A DNA stretch of 64,000 nucleotides from NCBI RefSeq assembly GCF_036898095.1, contig NC_090729.1, positions 63,579,132-63,643,131 of the forward strand. Direction: 5' to 3'. Below, piece after piece: positions 22,885 through 35,500 of this stretch (position 1 is its first letter; every line of letters begins with the position of its first letter). A program made the position numbers and the translations under genes. Origin of the DNA: Palaemon carinicauda. Lineage: Eukaryota; Arthropoda; Malacostraca; Decapoda; Palaemonidae. Below the pieces are notes generated by a model that saw only the letters and a program-made list of their open reading frames with translations, was not told the DNA's origin and searched no databases.

Positions 22885-23164
22885 AGCGAATTACATCACC
22901 TCCCAAGCTCCAAACTCGCTTATGTTATATTACATATGTCTGATACACGCGAGAATACCTCTGAGGACTCAGAATAATGCTCAACTACCAGACGTTACTG
23001 TATATGAACACTGAGTATCTAAAGGGATCTCTTCATTTTACACTCGGAACAAAACTGTGTTAGTTCTTTACTTTTAATTGGCACTATTATAAAACATCCT
23101 CATATTTCGCTTTCTAAGTCCCGGGTACGAGCAAGTCACTGAATCTCTTATGGGTGATCAAAAT

Positions 23165-23199
23165 AATGCTCACTTTACATATATATCTGTAAAGTGAGC

Positions 23200-23202
<3 letters not shown>
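23165..23202. repeat. perfect 15-bp inverted repeat (hairpin) beside a TA tract
   Basis: AATGCTCACTTTACA (23165-23179) and its exact complement (23188-23202) are separated by 8 nt. The hairpin runs straight into a long TA tract. Confidence 0.9.

Positions 23203-23284
<82 letters not shown>
23203..23284. repeat. (TA)n microsatellite
   Basis: TA run of about 40 units. Confidence 0.96.
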
Positions 23285-23613
23285 TATATTAAAATAATTT
23301 AAATTATCATATGGAAATATATAATTTTGACAATAAATGTTGACATGTCACTTAAAAACCATAGAAAATAAACAATTATTACACCTTTACTTATAAGTAA
23401 CTGTTACTCATCCAACCTTTGGCTCACACAAGGTTACATAATGGTTAAGCAAAAATAAATACACTCCACTTTTTAATAAGAAATAACAGTCACTGGAAAA
23501 AAATAGATTTTACAATATAAAAAGGACTTATATAAATACACTTTATCTGTTTTAAATGTTTGAAAGCACAATACTTGGTTAATCTTAGATATATTATCTT
23601 ACCACTAATCATC

Positions 23614-23616
<3 letters not shown>

Positions 23617-23681
<65 letters not shown>
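23617..23681. repeat. (CT)n microsatellite
   Basis: Pure TC/CT run of about 32 units. Confidence 0.96.
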
Positions 23682-23685
<4 letters not shown>

Positions 23686-24444
23686 GTCCAAAAGATGAAT
23701 GTCTCCCGGTCCTAGTGCACCAGTTCCGGAATAAAAGCATATCTCAATGCAAGTCCAAAACGTTATAACCCAACCTGAGATGCAGAATAGGAATGTACTT
23801 CAGATGTTTTAAGAAATAGAACTTGTGTTTAGCTAATCCATATTATACAATTGAATATTTTAGTATTTTTCAAGAAAAATTACCAGGAAGTTATTCATAA
23901 TTCCATTATTTTGACAATTATTCACATAAAAGTAGCAATGCTTTATAGATTACAGCAGACAAGGTGGATGAGTTTTTTCTTTTTAAATTTTGACTATCCT
24001 TTACTTAATTAATGCATCCTAATCCATTCAGGTATTTTTAATAAGGTGAGACTGGACAAAGTTGGCCAGTTTGCCTTTATATCATTAACTCTTTCTTATC
24101 TGCAGCATAGCAGTGACTAGTATTTTGTAGGAGAATCTGGTTTCCAAGTATACCTCTCGATGTAACATTTCTCTCCATTGAATGACTACCTCTTCTTCCC
24201 CCTTACACGAGGGATGGTGAGAGACAGTGTATCATACATCAAAACCTTGTAGAATTAGAAGCATTTCATAAGGTTTGTCTAATGACAATCACTCTTTCAA
24301 GTCCTTCCTCCATTAAGATATTTTAAATTCTTTTTATAGAATATATTATATATAAGTTTTCTAACTTATATCTGGACGCATACGACGCTCAGTTACAAAG
24401 TAAAGAAGGTGAATCAGTGTGTCATATTCATTAATCAGTCTGTA

Positions 24445-24448
<4 letters not shown>

Positions 24449-24516
<68 letters not shown>
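24449..24516. repeat. (CT)n microsatellite
   Basis: Pure CT run of about 34 units. Confidence 0.96.
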
Positions 24517-24518
<2 letters not shown>

Positions 24519-24649
24519 GTAATGGAACACTTGCTATGTTATACACTTCACTGGACATACAGAGTTTCAATTCCGATTGTGTGCATCTAATGTTGTACTC
24601 ATTTCGTTTCAGTTGTTTCTCTGTCATCCATTCCTTATCACTAGGAAGA

Positions 24650-25010
24650 ATATTGAACCCATCGGAAATGTCCCAACTGAGCCATCTCTCATCATGCTAG
24701 AAGAGAAGGTGTCCAGAGCACCTGAAAAGGTTTGCATTAATGAAGACCATCCTACCGTCTACATTGCCACGAGCTCAGTGGCAGCTGTTAAATCAGTAAA
24801 GGGTCCCAAGTCGAACGCCTCACCCCCATCCAGCTACTGGTCCTGATCAAGTATCCCTACCCTACCAGCACCCACACCTTACCAAATTCCTTGTCCTTAC
24901 TCATAAAATAGAGTCCTTTCCCCTGGAAGACCTCATTCCCATAATTCTCCACCTTGTCTTAAGAGTCCATTTCATTCTAAGGATCCCTAGCCCCTTTAGT
25001 TTCTCAGCCA
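24650..25010 (+). pseudogene. possible C-terminal fragment of a LINE ORF1
   Basis: Around 24880-24990 a frame reads LEDLIPIILHLVLRV, similar in place and composition to SLTLQDLIPIAFQILTRV at the end of the ORF1 at 21.0 kb. The C/T-rich sequence after it also resembles that element's 3' UTR. The match is short and diverged. Confidence 0.35.
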
Positions 25011-25650
25011 AATCCTTGTTTTGTCCAAACCAATCCCTCTCGCTCACCACTCCTACAGCAGGAATAAGATCTCAATTAGAACTGATTATTTTTCTTGTAC
25101 TCATACTTCTTCCAATTCCTCCAGAAGTCTCTTCTATTCACTGAGACTTTCCGTTATAAAACTTTCTCTACCACTTGCCAGGACTGAAGCCATTTGGGAA
25201 GCAAACACAGGGCTGAGAACTAGTTGTAGGGTAAGGTGAAGAATATGACAGTCTAAGATCGGGTGTTGTAGGGGACGTAGCCCCCTGGTAGGTAAGGCTA
25301 CGGCTTCTGGGTTAAGTTAGTTTGTTCTTCTGTGTTTGACGAGGAGTCTGGTTTTCAGAGTGGCAGAAGGCCGCCGTGGAAGCCCTGTATGATAAGAAAA
25401 AGGGAATTAACATCCCTGTAGTCACACTCTTTGAGCTGAGCGACTGAAACAAGAGTACATTCTTTGAGTGCCTCTTGCTCAGTTGGCTATGTCGGCTAAA
25501 CTAAGATCCCCTATTGAGGACGAAAAATTTGGGCAATCGGGGTATGTGTGTATCCAGTAAGAGTTTCTTGTATATTAGCTGCTACTCACTTGTTACATGG
25601 TCTTGTTGAAAATTCTGGACAATGCTACCTGCAGCATATGGTTAGTGTCA
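25011..25650. other. unassigned sequence
   Basis: No supported gene. A GC-richer patch at 25260-25400 (GTAGCCCCCTGG-like) looks like old repeat sequence of unknown family. Confidence 0.35.
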
Positions 25651-25651
25651 G

Positions 25652-25723
25652 TTCCTTTCCTTACTGGCCTATTTTTCCCTGTTGGAGCCCTTAGGCTTAT
25701 GCAGTAGCATCCTCCTTTTCCAA
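25652..25723 (+). mobile_element. 3'-end fragment of the 2A LINE family
   Basis: About 70 bp of the LINE's 3' end (CTATTTTTCCCTGTTGGAGC and on) joins directly to the truncated 5' edge of gypsy copy 1. Confidence 0.7.
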
Positions 25724-25739
25724 AAGCACACAACCCAGG

Positions 25740-28700
25740 AAGTATACTTTGTAAAGTCCTCCATTGATTTTTTTTTCTTATCCCTGGATGCTTGCAAGAA
25801 ACTTGGTCTTGTGCCAGAAACATTTCTAAACCATGCCCCCTTCACAGACTCTGCCTCACAGCAGCAAGTGCAACCCATACATTAGCTGCAGCACCCAATC
25901 AACCAGGGAGACCGTCGGCCATTCTGTTTCCCCCTAGTGGAGAGGATATTACCATATTCGAAAATTGGTTACTAGCCCATTTTTCAGGTATGACTTTCAA
26001 CACCGAGAGAGAACACCTCACGGAAGTGGATGGGGAACCCAAAAAGTATCCAATTATTACCTGACGCAGTTCCTTATGCCTGCCACACACCTGCGTTAGT
26101 ACCTAAACACTGGAAAAAGGAGGTGAAAGCCTAGTTGGATAAGGACGTCAAAAGAGGGGTCTTACAACGAGCCCCCACGGGAGAGCCCACAAAAAGGTGT
26201 TCACGTATGGTGGTTGTGGCCAAGAAATCGAGGCAACCAAAGTGTACGGTTGACTATCAAGAACTCAACGCAAGTTGTAGAAGGGAGGCCCATCATACCC
26301 CTACGCCCTTCAATATGGTATCTAGCATTCCTCTCTGCTCATACAAGACTGTGGCTGATGCCTATTGGGGATTTCCCAAGGAAGAACTAGACAAGGAAAG
26401 CATATCCCTAACCACATTTATCACACCTTGTGGCAGGTATCAATACCGAAGGACAACAATGGGACATTGTTCTGCATCCGAAACATATACATACCGTTTT
26501 GATGAAGCCAATAAAGAAATACTCAGGAAGTTTAAGTAGGTGGACGATACAATACTCTATAATTCAAGCGTAGAAGGGGCCTTTCGCCATGTGTATGACT
26601 TCTTCGCAGTCTGGGCATATGAAGGCATAATTTTTAAATCAGAAAAATTTAAGTTCTACAAGAAAGAAGTGGAATTCGTCAGGTTTGACGTCAGTTGGGA
26701 CTCCTACACACCCTCAGAAGATTGTTTATCTGCCATCAAAAGTTTTTCTAGGCCCCAAAAGCCCACAATATCTGACATCAGGTCATGGTATGGTTCCGTC
26801 AATCAGCTGGCCTCTTTCCTCATAACAGCACCCATCATGACCTCCTTTAGAGACCTACTGAAGAAGCCCTCAGGCAAACAGGTCTATTAGGATGAGCACC
26901 TTTAGGAGAAGTTTCGTCAAGTGCAAGTTGGCCTAGGACAGCCTCACCTACTACGAATAGCTGTGGCCGACTGTTGCAGTCACCGACTGGAGTAAGGAGG
27001 GTGTGGGCTTCGTCATCCTCCAACAATATGGCAGTTTTTCCTACGTCCAAACTCCCCTCTTTTGTAGAGATGGTTGGAGAATAACGCTTTGTAGCAGTCG
27101 TTTCCTCATGCATTCCGAGTTTTGGTATGCAGCTGTGGAGGGGAAGCCCTTACGGTAGCCTGGTTCTTAAAAAGGCACGATTATTCTCATCGGGCTGTCC
27201 GAACTTGACCATTGTCACGGACCTCAGACCTTTAGTCATATTACTAGGCAATAGAAGTCTTGGCAATATCACCAATCCCAGACTATTTAGATTCGAGGTG
27301 AAATCATTATTGTATAATTTCAATGTTAAATACCTACCAGGCAAGAGAAATCATGATGCGGACTTCCTCTCTTAATTTTCCGGCCCTGAGGACGGAGCCA
27401 GATAAAAAGGATGCAAGCTTTAACAAAGAATTAATGATTACTATAGTGTCAGCTATCACGGAAAGCCTACAGGAGCAGTATACCATATTCGAGAAAACTG
27501 TAGAAGAGGTAGTCCTAGACGACCCAGCATAACAGCTAGTAATCGCTCAAGTGACTGCAAGGGATTCGAACCCAAAGAAATCTCAAGAAATTACATGTTT
27601 GAGGCCCTTCTATGGCATCAGAGAACAGCTTTCTATATCTGGCGGCCTAGTCACATGTTGCTTTAAAGATATCTGCATCCGCCCTGTCATTCCGAAAGGG
27701 CTCCACCATCAGATAACTGCCAACCTTTATGCTGGAAATTAAGGCCTAGATACAATTTTGAGAAGAGAGATACATTGGGTTTATTGGCTTGGCATCAAAG
27801 GCAGCATCATCATTCGTGGTGTACATCTTTCGAAGCTTACTCACCATCATTGCTGGCCGAAGTCATCAAAATGACCACTACCCCAGAGTATCCCTTCCGA
27901 CAGACTGTCAGGGACCTGTTTCAGCTTGAAGAACACTCGTATATGGCATATTGAGACAAGCTTACAGGCTTGCTAGAAATAACTCACTTCCCTAATGGCA
28001 CCTGGTCTGCAAAGGTCATGACAAAACTTAGACATTACTTCACTGGATGGGAAGCACATGAGCAATTGTCTACAGACGGCGGCACCAACCTGGTGAGGGG
28101 AGAAATGATGGCCTTCTACAGGAGATGGAAAGTAGACATACATCTATCATTGGCCCACTACCCACAGTCCAATGGGAGAGCAGAAGCCGCAGTCAAGTCC
28201 GCAAAGAAAATAATTAGAGCAATTTTAACTGGGACTGGAAGCCTCTATCACGACAAGACATCATTGGCCATGCTTGCAGTACCAGAACACGCACATAAGG
28301 GGTATAAATAAATCTCTGGTACAATTGGTAACTGGGAGACAGCTACGCAATGGTGCACCGACCACAGAACTCAACTATATTATAGACCACCACTGGAGAA
28401 AATCCATATAAAAAGGAGAACTTCAGGTACCAGAGAAAAATAAGAAGATAATTGAAAGCGGCACCGACAGGAGGCTAACACCCCTACTGCCAGGCATGCA
28501 CGTCACGGTTCAAAACCAAATGACTAAGTCCTGGGATAGGGTGGGAATCATAGTCGAGCAACGACCTCATAGACAGTACATCGTAAAACTAGATGGTAGT
28601 GGGCATCCGTTGATAAGGAACAGAAGGCACCTCAAGGTCACTGAACTGCCCATCAATGAGACAATAGGATCCACTCCTACTGACGACAAAGTGGCTCATG

Positions 28701-28822
28701 AGCCTAAGTGTCCTCCATCAGCGTCAGAGGTACGGCCTCCAAGGAAGAGAGAGGTCCCCGTCTGGATGAACGATTATGTGTACAGTAATCCTCTTTGCTT
28801 TGATTCTGCATTTATAAAATGA
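25740..28822 (+). pseudogene. gypsy pol, degenerate (copy 1)
   Basis: RT spans about 26135-26890, with RMVVVAKKS, VDYQELNASC, the dNTP-site region and the catalytic YVDD block. The Tyr of YVDD is a TAG stop (26537-26539); copy 2 has TAC. A second TAG (26888-26890) after GKQVY is shared with copy 2. RNase H (26900-27375) is shifted but ends in a recognisable YLPGKRNHDADFLS. Integrase pieces at 27700-28311 include LTGLLEITHF, TDGGTNL and the QSNGRAEAAVK segment with the last catalytic Glu. 28496-28822 is the GPY-like C-terminus (HRQYIVKLDGSG). Many stops and shifts make it non-functional. Confidence 0.85.
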
Positions 28823-28983
28823 AAATATTTTTGGATATGTTTCACTGCACTTGGACGTGCATACTTTTTATACTGGCAAAGTTATATTTTGTATGAGATT
28901 TTATGTTGATGTTGCATTCACAACCTAATTTTAGGGCACATCTTGCACTGCTGATGTAATTATTGTTTAGCTTGATGTTTAAT

Positions 28984-28984
<1 letters not shown>

Positions 28985-29062
<78 letters not shown>
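28985..29062. repeat. (CT)n microsatellite inside gypsy copy 1
   Basis: CT run between pol and the 3' LTR. Gypsy copy 2 has a CT run at the same place (47651-47763). Confidence 0.96.
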
Positions 29063-29063
<1 letters not shown>

Positions 29064-29231
29064 TTTCAGTCATCCCAATGTTACCATTTATTATTACGAT
29101 TATGATTTACCGTACATATCTGATGTTTTTCATTTAGATTGTTCAGCATTTCCTTTGTCATAACTGCTTTTAATATTGCCATTTATAAGTTTTGAAAATA
29201 TCACGCTCCTCATAATATTTTGGGAGGGAGA

Positions 29232-29393
29232 CGTAAGATGTGGCTACATGTAGCACCTGAGCACCTCCCACATAAGTGACGTCACTGTTACATCACGGGC
29301 TATCTGTATTTCGTTCTTCTGAATCAGTTGTAGTTTGGATACGAAACCATCCTGACCATCATTACCCAATACAGCCTAGCCTTGGATTCAAGA
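29232..29393 (+). repeat. 3' LTR of gypsy copy 1
   Basis: A purine-rich GGGAGGGAGA tract precedes a 162-bp block matching 47942-48103. The expected TG start is CG here. The end is inferred from the 5' LTR/primer-site junction of copy 2. Confidence 0.7.
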
Positions 29394-29551
29394 ATTAGAG
29401 AGCATATTTCCTAAATATTTCAATAATTGTAACTCAGTATTTTTTTTTCCTTCAAAGATATTTCATCTTTTATTTTATTTATTTCTGTCTTTATTTTATC
29501 TATCTTATGACCAACCTCCTGTGATATTTCCTTCATTCTGGTAAGCAAGTA

Positions 29552-32148
29552 CAGTGGAACCTTTACATACGATCTTAATTCGTTCTGGGACCTGCTTCAT
29601 ATGTGGAAACAATCGTATGTTGGAGCAAATATTCTCTTAAGAATACACTGTAATTTGTATAATTTTTTCTACAGCCCAAAAACCTTTAACTCCTGAATGA
29701 ATTACTATACATAATTACACATAATAATAACACAATTACATTATATAAATGAGATATAAAAAGAATAATTATAAAAAGATAATAAATGAAAAGGAGTTTT
29801 TATTGTCACTTTACCTTAGAAGCAGGCCAATGAAGGTGTAGCATCTGCTACGCAGGAGACGTACGGTCAGCGAGGAGGTAGAGATAGTGACTGCAATAAT
29901 GTACCTTAACTTACTCTAACTTACACTACATGAACTTTAACCTAACTTAGCCTATTAATTTTTTTTTAAAATTTCAATATTTTATATTTCCTTTACATTT
30001 TTTTCTTTTTGATTTTTAATATTCATCACTTTCACTCAATTCAATCTTAGTTTTCATTGCTTCACTTTCTATCTTTTCATCATGATCACTAGACTACTTC
30101 ATAGATTTTTTAAAGAAACTATAGAGAGAAAATTGCTTGGTATGGCTTTTCAGAACTTTTCTGAAATTAGTTAAGCAGACATCATCGAATTGCGAAACTA
30201 CACGGCAAACCTGAAGTTTCTGTGGGTGATGCTTATCAATGATATCAACCACGTGTTGATGATGTGCTAACCTCTCTTATATTTCAGCTGAACTTGAGAT
30301 GTGCTCTACCTCCTCGATGTCCTCCAACTCACTCAACTGCGCTTGAAACTCATCATTGTGCATGGCATGCAGCTGCTTGAGTTCCTCAGTGGTGAGCTCT
30401 TCATGTTGCTCTTTGACGAATTCGATAATGTCATCTTCATCGACCTCCAGACCCATGGACTTGCCAAGGGATACATTCTTTTCTATGACTTCTACGTCTT
30501 CCTCTGCGGCACAAGCACAGGTTCAGGCTTGGCACCAGAACCTTCAACACCCCTGGGAGAAACAGCATCAGGTCAAAGCTTCTTCAAAGCTGCATTCAGT
30601 GTCCATCGAGTAACTCCCTCCCCAGCCAGATCTATGATCTATGATCTTCAAGCAGTGCACGATATGGAAATGGCTCCTCCAAAATTCACGCAAAGTTAAG
30701 TTGGTGCTTTGTGTGACATTAAAGGACTGCTTCTATAGGTGCTTGGTGAAGAGTTTCTTGAAATTCTAGATGACTTGCTGGTCCATGGGCTGGAGGATAG
30801 GGGTGGTTTTTGGTGGAAAATAAAACACTCTGATAAACTTGAACTGGTCAATGATATTGTCTTCGAGTCCTGGGTGGTGAGAGGGAGCATTATCCAAGCA
30901 AAGCAAGCACTTTAAAGGCAAATTCCTCTCCTGAAGGTACTTCTTGATAACAGGGCCAAAATTTTCTTTTACCCATTCAACAAAGAAATGCCTTGTAACC
31001 CAAGCAGTAGAATTAGCATGCCAGAAAACATACAGCATGTCCTTATTGACACTATGTGCCTTAAATACCCTTGGGTTTTCAGAACGATAAAGCAATAACG
31101 ACTTTATTTTGCAGTCCCCGCTGGCGTTGGCACATAGGGCAAGAGTCAATCAATCCTTCATAGGTTTATGTCCAGGCATTTTCTTCTCTTCGGCAGTGAT
31201 GTATGTTCTACTAGGCATCTTTTTTCCAAAACAGGCTAGTTTCATCACAATTGAAAACTTGCTTTGCTACGTAGCCTTCATCCTCCACGATCTTTTCGAG
31301 CTTCTTAAAAAAAATCGTTAGCTGCCTTGGAGTTCGAACATGCAGCCTCTCCGTGCCGAACAACTGAATGAATCCAGATACATCTCTTAAATTTCTCGAA
31401 CCAACTGTGAGACGCCTTGAATTCCTCCGTCGTATGATCGGTTCAACTCTCCCCCGCATCACCTCCACAGCCCGCCGTCTTCAAGTCACAATAGCTAGTG
31501 CTGGCCTTCTCATAAGTGATCGTTTCATTGATCGTATCGCCAAAAATCTCTTTGTCCTTTATCCATATCAACAAAAGCCGTTCCATCTCTTCCAGGGTAG
31601 GGCTGCGACATTTTGAAATAATGGTGATCCCCTTTGATGGTTGACTGCTTTAATGGCTGCCTTCTGCTTGATGATCGTCGAGATCGTAGACATATTCCAG
31701 CCATATTGTGTAGCCAGATCATTATCACCACACTCATATTTTTCTATAATTTCTTGCTTCAATTCTAATGAAAGCATTGCCTTCTTCCTTTTCTCACCAG
31801 TACTAATACACATACTGAAACAAAGCTTTTTATGACCCATGATTATGCATAAAATAAAAAATGAAACGTGAGAAAAGGAATATAATAAGCACTGTTAATA
31901 ACGGACCGAATAGAGGACAACCAAACAATGCGCAAGAGAACAGAGAATTGACCGACGCGACGCTCAATGGCTTACCTCCGACGTGCTGCCGTCTACCAGC
32001 GTAAACAAGAAACTACGACCGGCGTTTCGAGAAAACTTTACACGTATGGTCTACGTTGGATGTTGGAGCATGACTTCGGGTATCGAGACGAAAATTTGAT
32101 CGAATTTAACTTCGGATGTTGGAACAGTCGTATGTCGAGGTTCCACTG
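29552..32148 (-). mobile_element. Tigger/pogo DNA transposon, copy 1
   Basis: Terminal inverted repeats start CAGTGGAACCT (29552) and end in its complement (32148). A TA precedes the left end, as expected for Tc1/mariner-type targets. At 2.6 kb it is close to the usual Tigger length. The transposase is on the minus strand and is broken. Confidence 0.87.
30277..31840 (-). pseudogene. Tigger/pogo transposase (CENPB-type HTH plus DDE_1), degenerate
   Basis: It starts MGHKK (31840). LELKQEIIEKYECG and STISTIIKQK form the N-terminal psq/HTH domain, and SWFEKFKRC-like the CENPB helix domain. The DDE domain has VFNCDETSLFW (first Asp), LLCLDNAPSHHPG (second Asp) and TTPILQPMDQQVI (third Asp). An acidic C-terminus ends at 30277. 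The enzyme would cut and paste the element at TA sites. Frameshifts near 31620, 31210 and 30770 split it. The copy at 39932-41459 is its mirror relative. Confidence 0.87.
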
Positions 32149-32206
32149 AAATTTGCAAATGTTGTCAAAAGTAACATAATTTCACTATAGAGCTTTCGTA
32201 AGTAGG

Positions 32207-32698
32207 TGTTATGTATTATTATAATAATGTACTGTATTACCTCAAATGTTACGTGTATAGCGCAACATTGCATCATATTGCATAGATGAAACATGTTCGA
32301 GAATGTATATAACTGAAATGATGTATTTTGATATTAGGGTTCAAACATTTATTGATTACCTAAAAGATGGGATGTGATTCTTTGTACTTTTGTATAAGAG
32401 TAGGTTTTAAGTCTTTGGAGAAGCGATGCTCTATTGGTCGATCATATGTTTTGGTTCTTGAGTTTGTTTATGAGACGTTCACTTGGGAGTTGGTTGTTAG
32501 CAGAGTCAGAGCAATGTAACCACAAGAAGTCCATTAAATGTATTTTTAAGGATAACAACGTATCATTAAACCCCATCGAGGAAAATCGGCGACATCAAAT
32601 GGAAATTGGAATCCCCTGGATAATTACTAATAACTATTAAATCATTTCGGGTGAGTAATATGCTGAAATCATCTGACAGCTTATGACCAACTCTATAG
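32207..32698 (-). repeat. solo LTR of a gypsy-type element
   Basis: A 492-bp block matches both LTRs of the element at 37027-39565. Its outer flanks match the two outer flanks of that element, so this arm lost the internal region by LTR-LTR recombination. Orientation is relative to the mirror copy: the LTR reads 5'-TGTTATG...TATAG-3' on the plus strand here, corresponding to the minus strand in the other arm. Confidence 0.82.
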
Positions 32699-32702
32699 TT
32701 TG

Positions 32703-33155
32703 ACAATAGACATATTGCAAGAACCAAAGGGTCAACTACACACACAATGAATAATTATCGGGAAGAGTTATGAACTCTTTACCATTTAAAGATATACCAA
32801 CATATAATTGGCAACAGCAATACATCATTAGGAAGTTGCAGAGATGCCATGTTACGAAATGATGACTTACTCAAAGATATAATTCCACTTAGGCTAATTT
32901 TTCATTAATCTTATAGATATTTCCATATAAATTTCACGTTAATCATGATTATTAAAAATAATTTAAAAATCATTCATTCAATAACTCATATCCTAGAAAT
33001 AAAGTGACTCTTCTTCAGGAAATATCTCCTAATAAAGAATGTTGTGGTTATATACAAAAGCGTTTGTATATTATAAACAAATATTATGTGTGTGTGTGTA
33101 CCGAAATCATTGCTTACAATGGTTTTTTAGTGCAAGTCATACAGAGGCACTTTTC
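32703..33155. other. arm-specific spacer, mirrored at 36547-37026
   Basis: No gene. A short GT run sits near 33087-33098, and the counterpart in the other arm is an AC run at 36605-36623. Confidence 0.6.
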
Positions 33156-34223
33156 GGCACAGTGTAAAATCCGGACGTCGGATGCCGTCCTGGAGAATAG
33201 AAAACCGCTTGTATCACCGGGAAAGACGCCATAATACACCACTTTTTTGACACTGGTAATTTTCACTGATACTTTCTGTTATTTCCTAAATAAATGTTCG
33301 CAAAATATTAACTTATTTTCATTTTATTGAGAATAATCTCAATCGGACGTCAACATTACACTACATCACACTTACATGCTTATATGTAAAACTGCTTTTG
33401 TTGTATTTCTACTTGTAGTCTCATGTAACTTTTAAAATAAACTATTCTAACATGTTGTTTGTTTGGTCGAGACAAGTGCAATTAGGATATCATTGTTGTA
33501 AATTTCTTGAATTTTTTTTTTTTTGTGTCTGTGATAAAACTTTTTAAATTTACATTTACATTAATTTTAATATTTACCTTTTCTTAATTGTTCTATTATT
33601 TCTTTCAATTGAGTATATTTGCTTATATTTATGGTTATGGAAAATAGTATGGTGTAGGGTGGTGGATTAGTTGGTTAGACTGTCAACTGCCTTCCCGTGG
33701 CTCTGACTGGGCAACAGGCACAGGCTGTTATAAAACGAATAAAAACAAATTGATTGATAAAAATTCAGTACATTTCAAGTAAAATAGGCTTCATTTCTTA
33801 CATGTAGTATCCTGTGTCTGGCTAAAGTTGGCAACATTTTAATAGGTAGTGGATCATACTAAACCTATTGGCAACTAAATGCAGGGTAAAGGGAGTGGTA
33901 GGCCCTTTCTCCTTTTGTTACTTTACAGCCGAGTAAATTCTTATCTGTGACTGCTGATGGCGACGTCCGGCTTTTATCCTAACAGGGTAAAATAGCGGGC
34001 AGTTAAATAGTGTAATGTTGGCGTCCGATTGATATTATTCTCAATAACATGAAAATAAACCAACATTTTTCGAACATTTATTCAGAAAATAACAGAAGGT
34101 ATCAGTGAACATTACCAGTCACAAAAAAAGAGGTGTATTTTCGCATCTTTGCCTGTGATACAAGCGATTTTCTATTCTCCCGGACGGCATCCGACGTCCG
34201 ACGTCCGGATTTTACACTGTGCC
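33156..34223. mobile_element. foldback MITE, Mutator-like (copy 3, about 1.07 kb)
   Basis: It starts GGCACAGTG and ends CACTGTGCC with inverted arms of about 210 bp and the long version of the core. The flanks (GCACTTTTC left, AGGATAGTT right) do not form a 9-bp duplication, unlike copies 1 and 2. It marks the inner end of the left inverted arm. Confidence 0.85.
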
Positions 34224-34689
34224 AGGATAGTTCCATGTATCTTCTGCAGCCGTAAATACCCAAGGAATTTGACTCCTTACAATTCGTACTTTTGTTCATC
34301 ACCATCGAACATCAATGTGCTTACGAGCCCGAAACCTGCTGAGTTTCTATCTATGACTGTGGTAAATATATATTAATATTGTAGGATGGCAAACAAACCT
34401 GTGAGGTACTTTACAGGACGTACTGTGGTACTCTCCACAAAGACAAATATTACATCACCTTGAACATTCTACAAGGATATGCAATATATCACTTATTTTG
34501 GAATGTACGACAGTGCCATCTACTTTATTGGTTTCATTGGAACATACATATGCACCATATTAATAATCATTGTAAACATAAGATCATAGTCTTATCATTT
34601 TACTTCTGGATATTGTTTATATTTATGAGGTAACATACAGGAGATATGTGATTCCCTACTGCACTGTGCAAGAGATGACTGCAACATTT
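34224..34689. other. spacer between inverted arms
   Basis: No gene recognised. It is unique in this window. Confidence 0.4.
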
Positions 34690-35000
34690 CAGAGTTGTGT
34701 CATGATTCAAGACTGCATAGAACTCCTGACATCAATATTTCTTGATTCTAACATGATTTTCAAGGATCCATAAATATCCTCTCCCCGTGCTCTTCCTTTA
34801 AGGTCAGTCACATCCAACAAGTCCTGGCAAAATATTTTTCCCCTGCATCATAATATCTCACAAAAACAATGAGTTGAGCATTGCCGGTACTGTCTGTTGA
34901 TTCATCAATAGCCAGTGAAATACACTTGCAAGAATCCATCACCAGGACCTTCGTGTTACTTAAATATATTTTCTTCTCCTGGGGCCTGGGGTCCAACTAT
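34690..35000 (-). pseudogene. hAT-family transposase fragment (GTF2IRD2-like)
   Basis: Minus-strand pieces read CKCISLAIDESTDSTGNAQLIVFVRYYD (one frame, from about 34930) and then, after a shift, DLLDVTDLKGRARGEDIYGSL. The order (SLA-DESTD-T--AQL--F-R, then LL---LKG-TRGEDI) is that of hAT transposases related to GTF2IRD2/ZBED-type proteins. About 100 residues remain and no termini were found. Confidence 0.7.
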
Positions 35001-35398
35001 AACACTCAGAAGGTCCGGATTCGGACCGCGGGCCGCCAGTTGAGTAGCCCTGATCTATATCCTCTGCCCTCACATAGGCATCATCTTCAAAAACTAATAA
35101 TTCTATCTCTCTCAAATGATTTCCTAAAACCATTTCCTTCCTATTCTCTTTTCCTCATGACAATTTACTTATTAAGTAAAATGAGGTTGATCCTGTGCAA
35201 CCCTTTTTTTATTCCGCTCGTAATCTCCATTTCTTGTTCTTTGCCTGCCTTTAAATCAATCTTTGTTCTTGACGTCCTCCACATAAATGGTTTCCTTTTC
35301 TCGTCCAACTCATTTTGGTAATTTTTCTCTAAGGTTTCAAGATATGTTTTGCTTTCTTCCTAGTGCCATGTAGAGCTCTGGTTTAAGGCAATACGGTT
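35001..35398. other. unassigned sequence before a gap
   Basis: No supported gene. The plus-strand frame at 34881-35321 is largely the reverse of the hAT fragment plus low-complexity sequence. Confidence 0.4.
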
Positions 35399-35421
35399 NN
35401 NNNNNNNNNNNNNNNNNNNNN
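35399..35421. other. assembly gap (23 N)
   Basis: Short N run between the inverted arms, so the junction here depends on scaffolding. Confidence 0.99.
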
Positions 35422-35500
35422 CTTGGTGGCGTGATTTCCTGAACATTACCAGAGCTCTATTTCATCAGTCTTGAACTTTCAATCTTTTTTTAAGATGTGA

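Larger units (their letters stand above)
22883..24448. other. AT-rich spacer with microsatellites
   Basis: No gene recognised. It contains the hairpin and microsatellites listed separately. Confidence 0.4.
25726..29393 (+). mobile_element. Ty3/gypsy retrotransposon copy 1, 5'-truncated
   Basis: This matches 44390-48103 from the GCACACAACCC junction through the 3' LTR. LTR1, primer site and gag are missing; protease remnant, RT, RNase H and integrase remain in pieces. The integrase and GPY-like C-terminus place it near the K02A2.6-like/Mag-type gypsy elements common in arthropods. It is followed by the same flank and the same Tigger insertion as copy 2, so the two are duplicates of one locus or block rather than independent insertions. 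Confidence 0.85.
29475..34223 (+). repeat. left arm of a large inverted duplication
   Basis: In order: flank, Tigger, short spacer, solo LTR, about 450 bp of unique DNA, foldback MITE. The same order appears reversed at 35501-42235. The spacer between arms is about 1.3 kb and contains a 23-N gap. Confidence 0.85.

Noticed and set aside
28963..29163. Ser-Leu or Arg-Glu repeat ORFs over CT tracts (also 5131-5346, 24361-24627)
   Set aside because: They are translations of CT/GA microsatellites with no other domain.
34881..35321. 146-codon plus-strand ORF
   Set aside because: Its first part is antisense to the hAT fragment and the rest is low-complexity with no family match.
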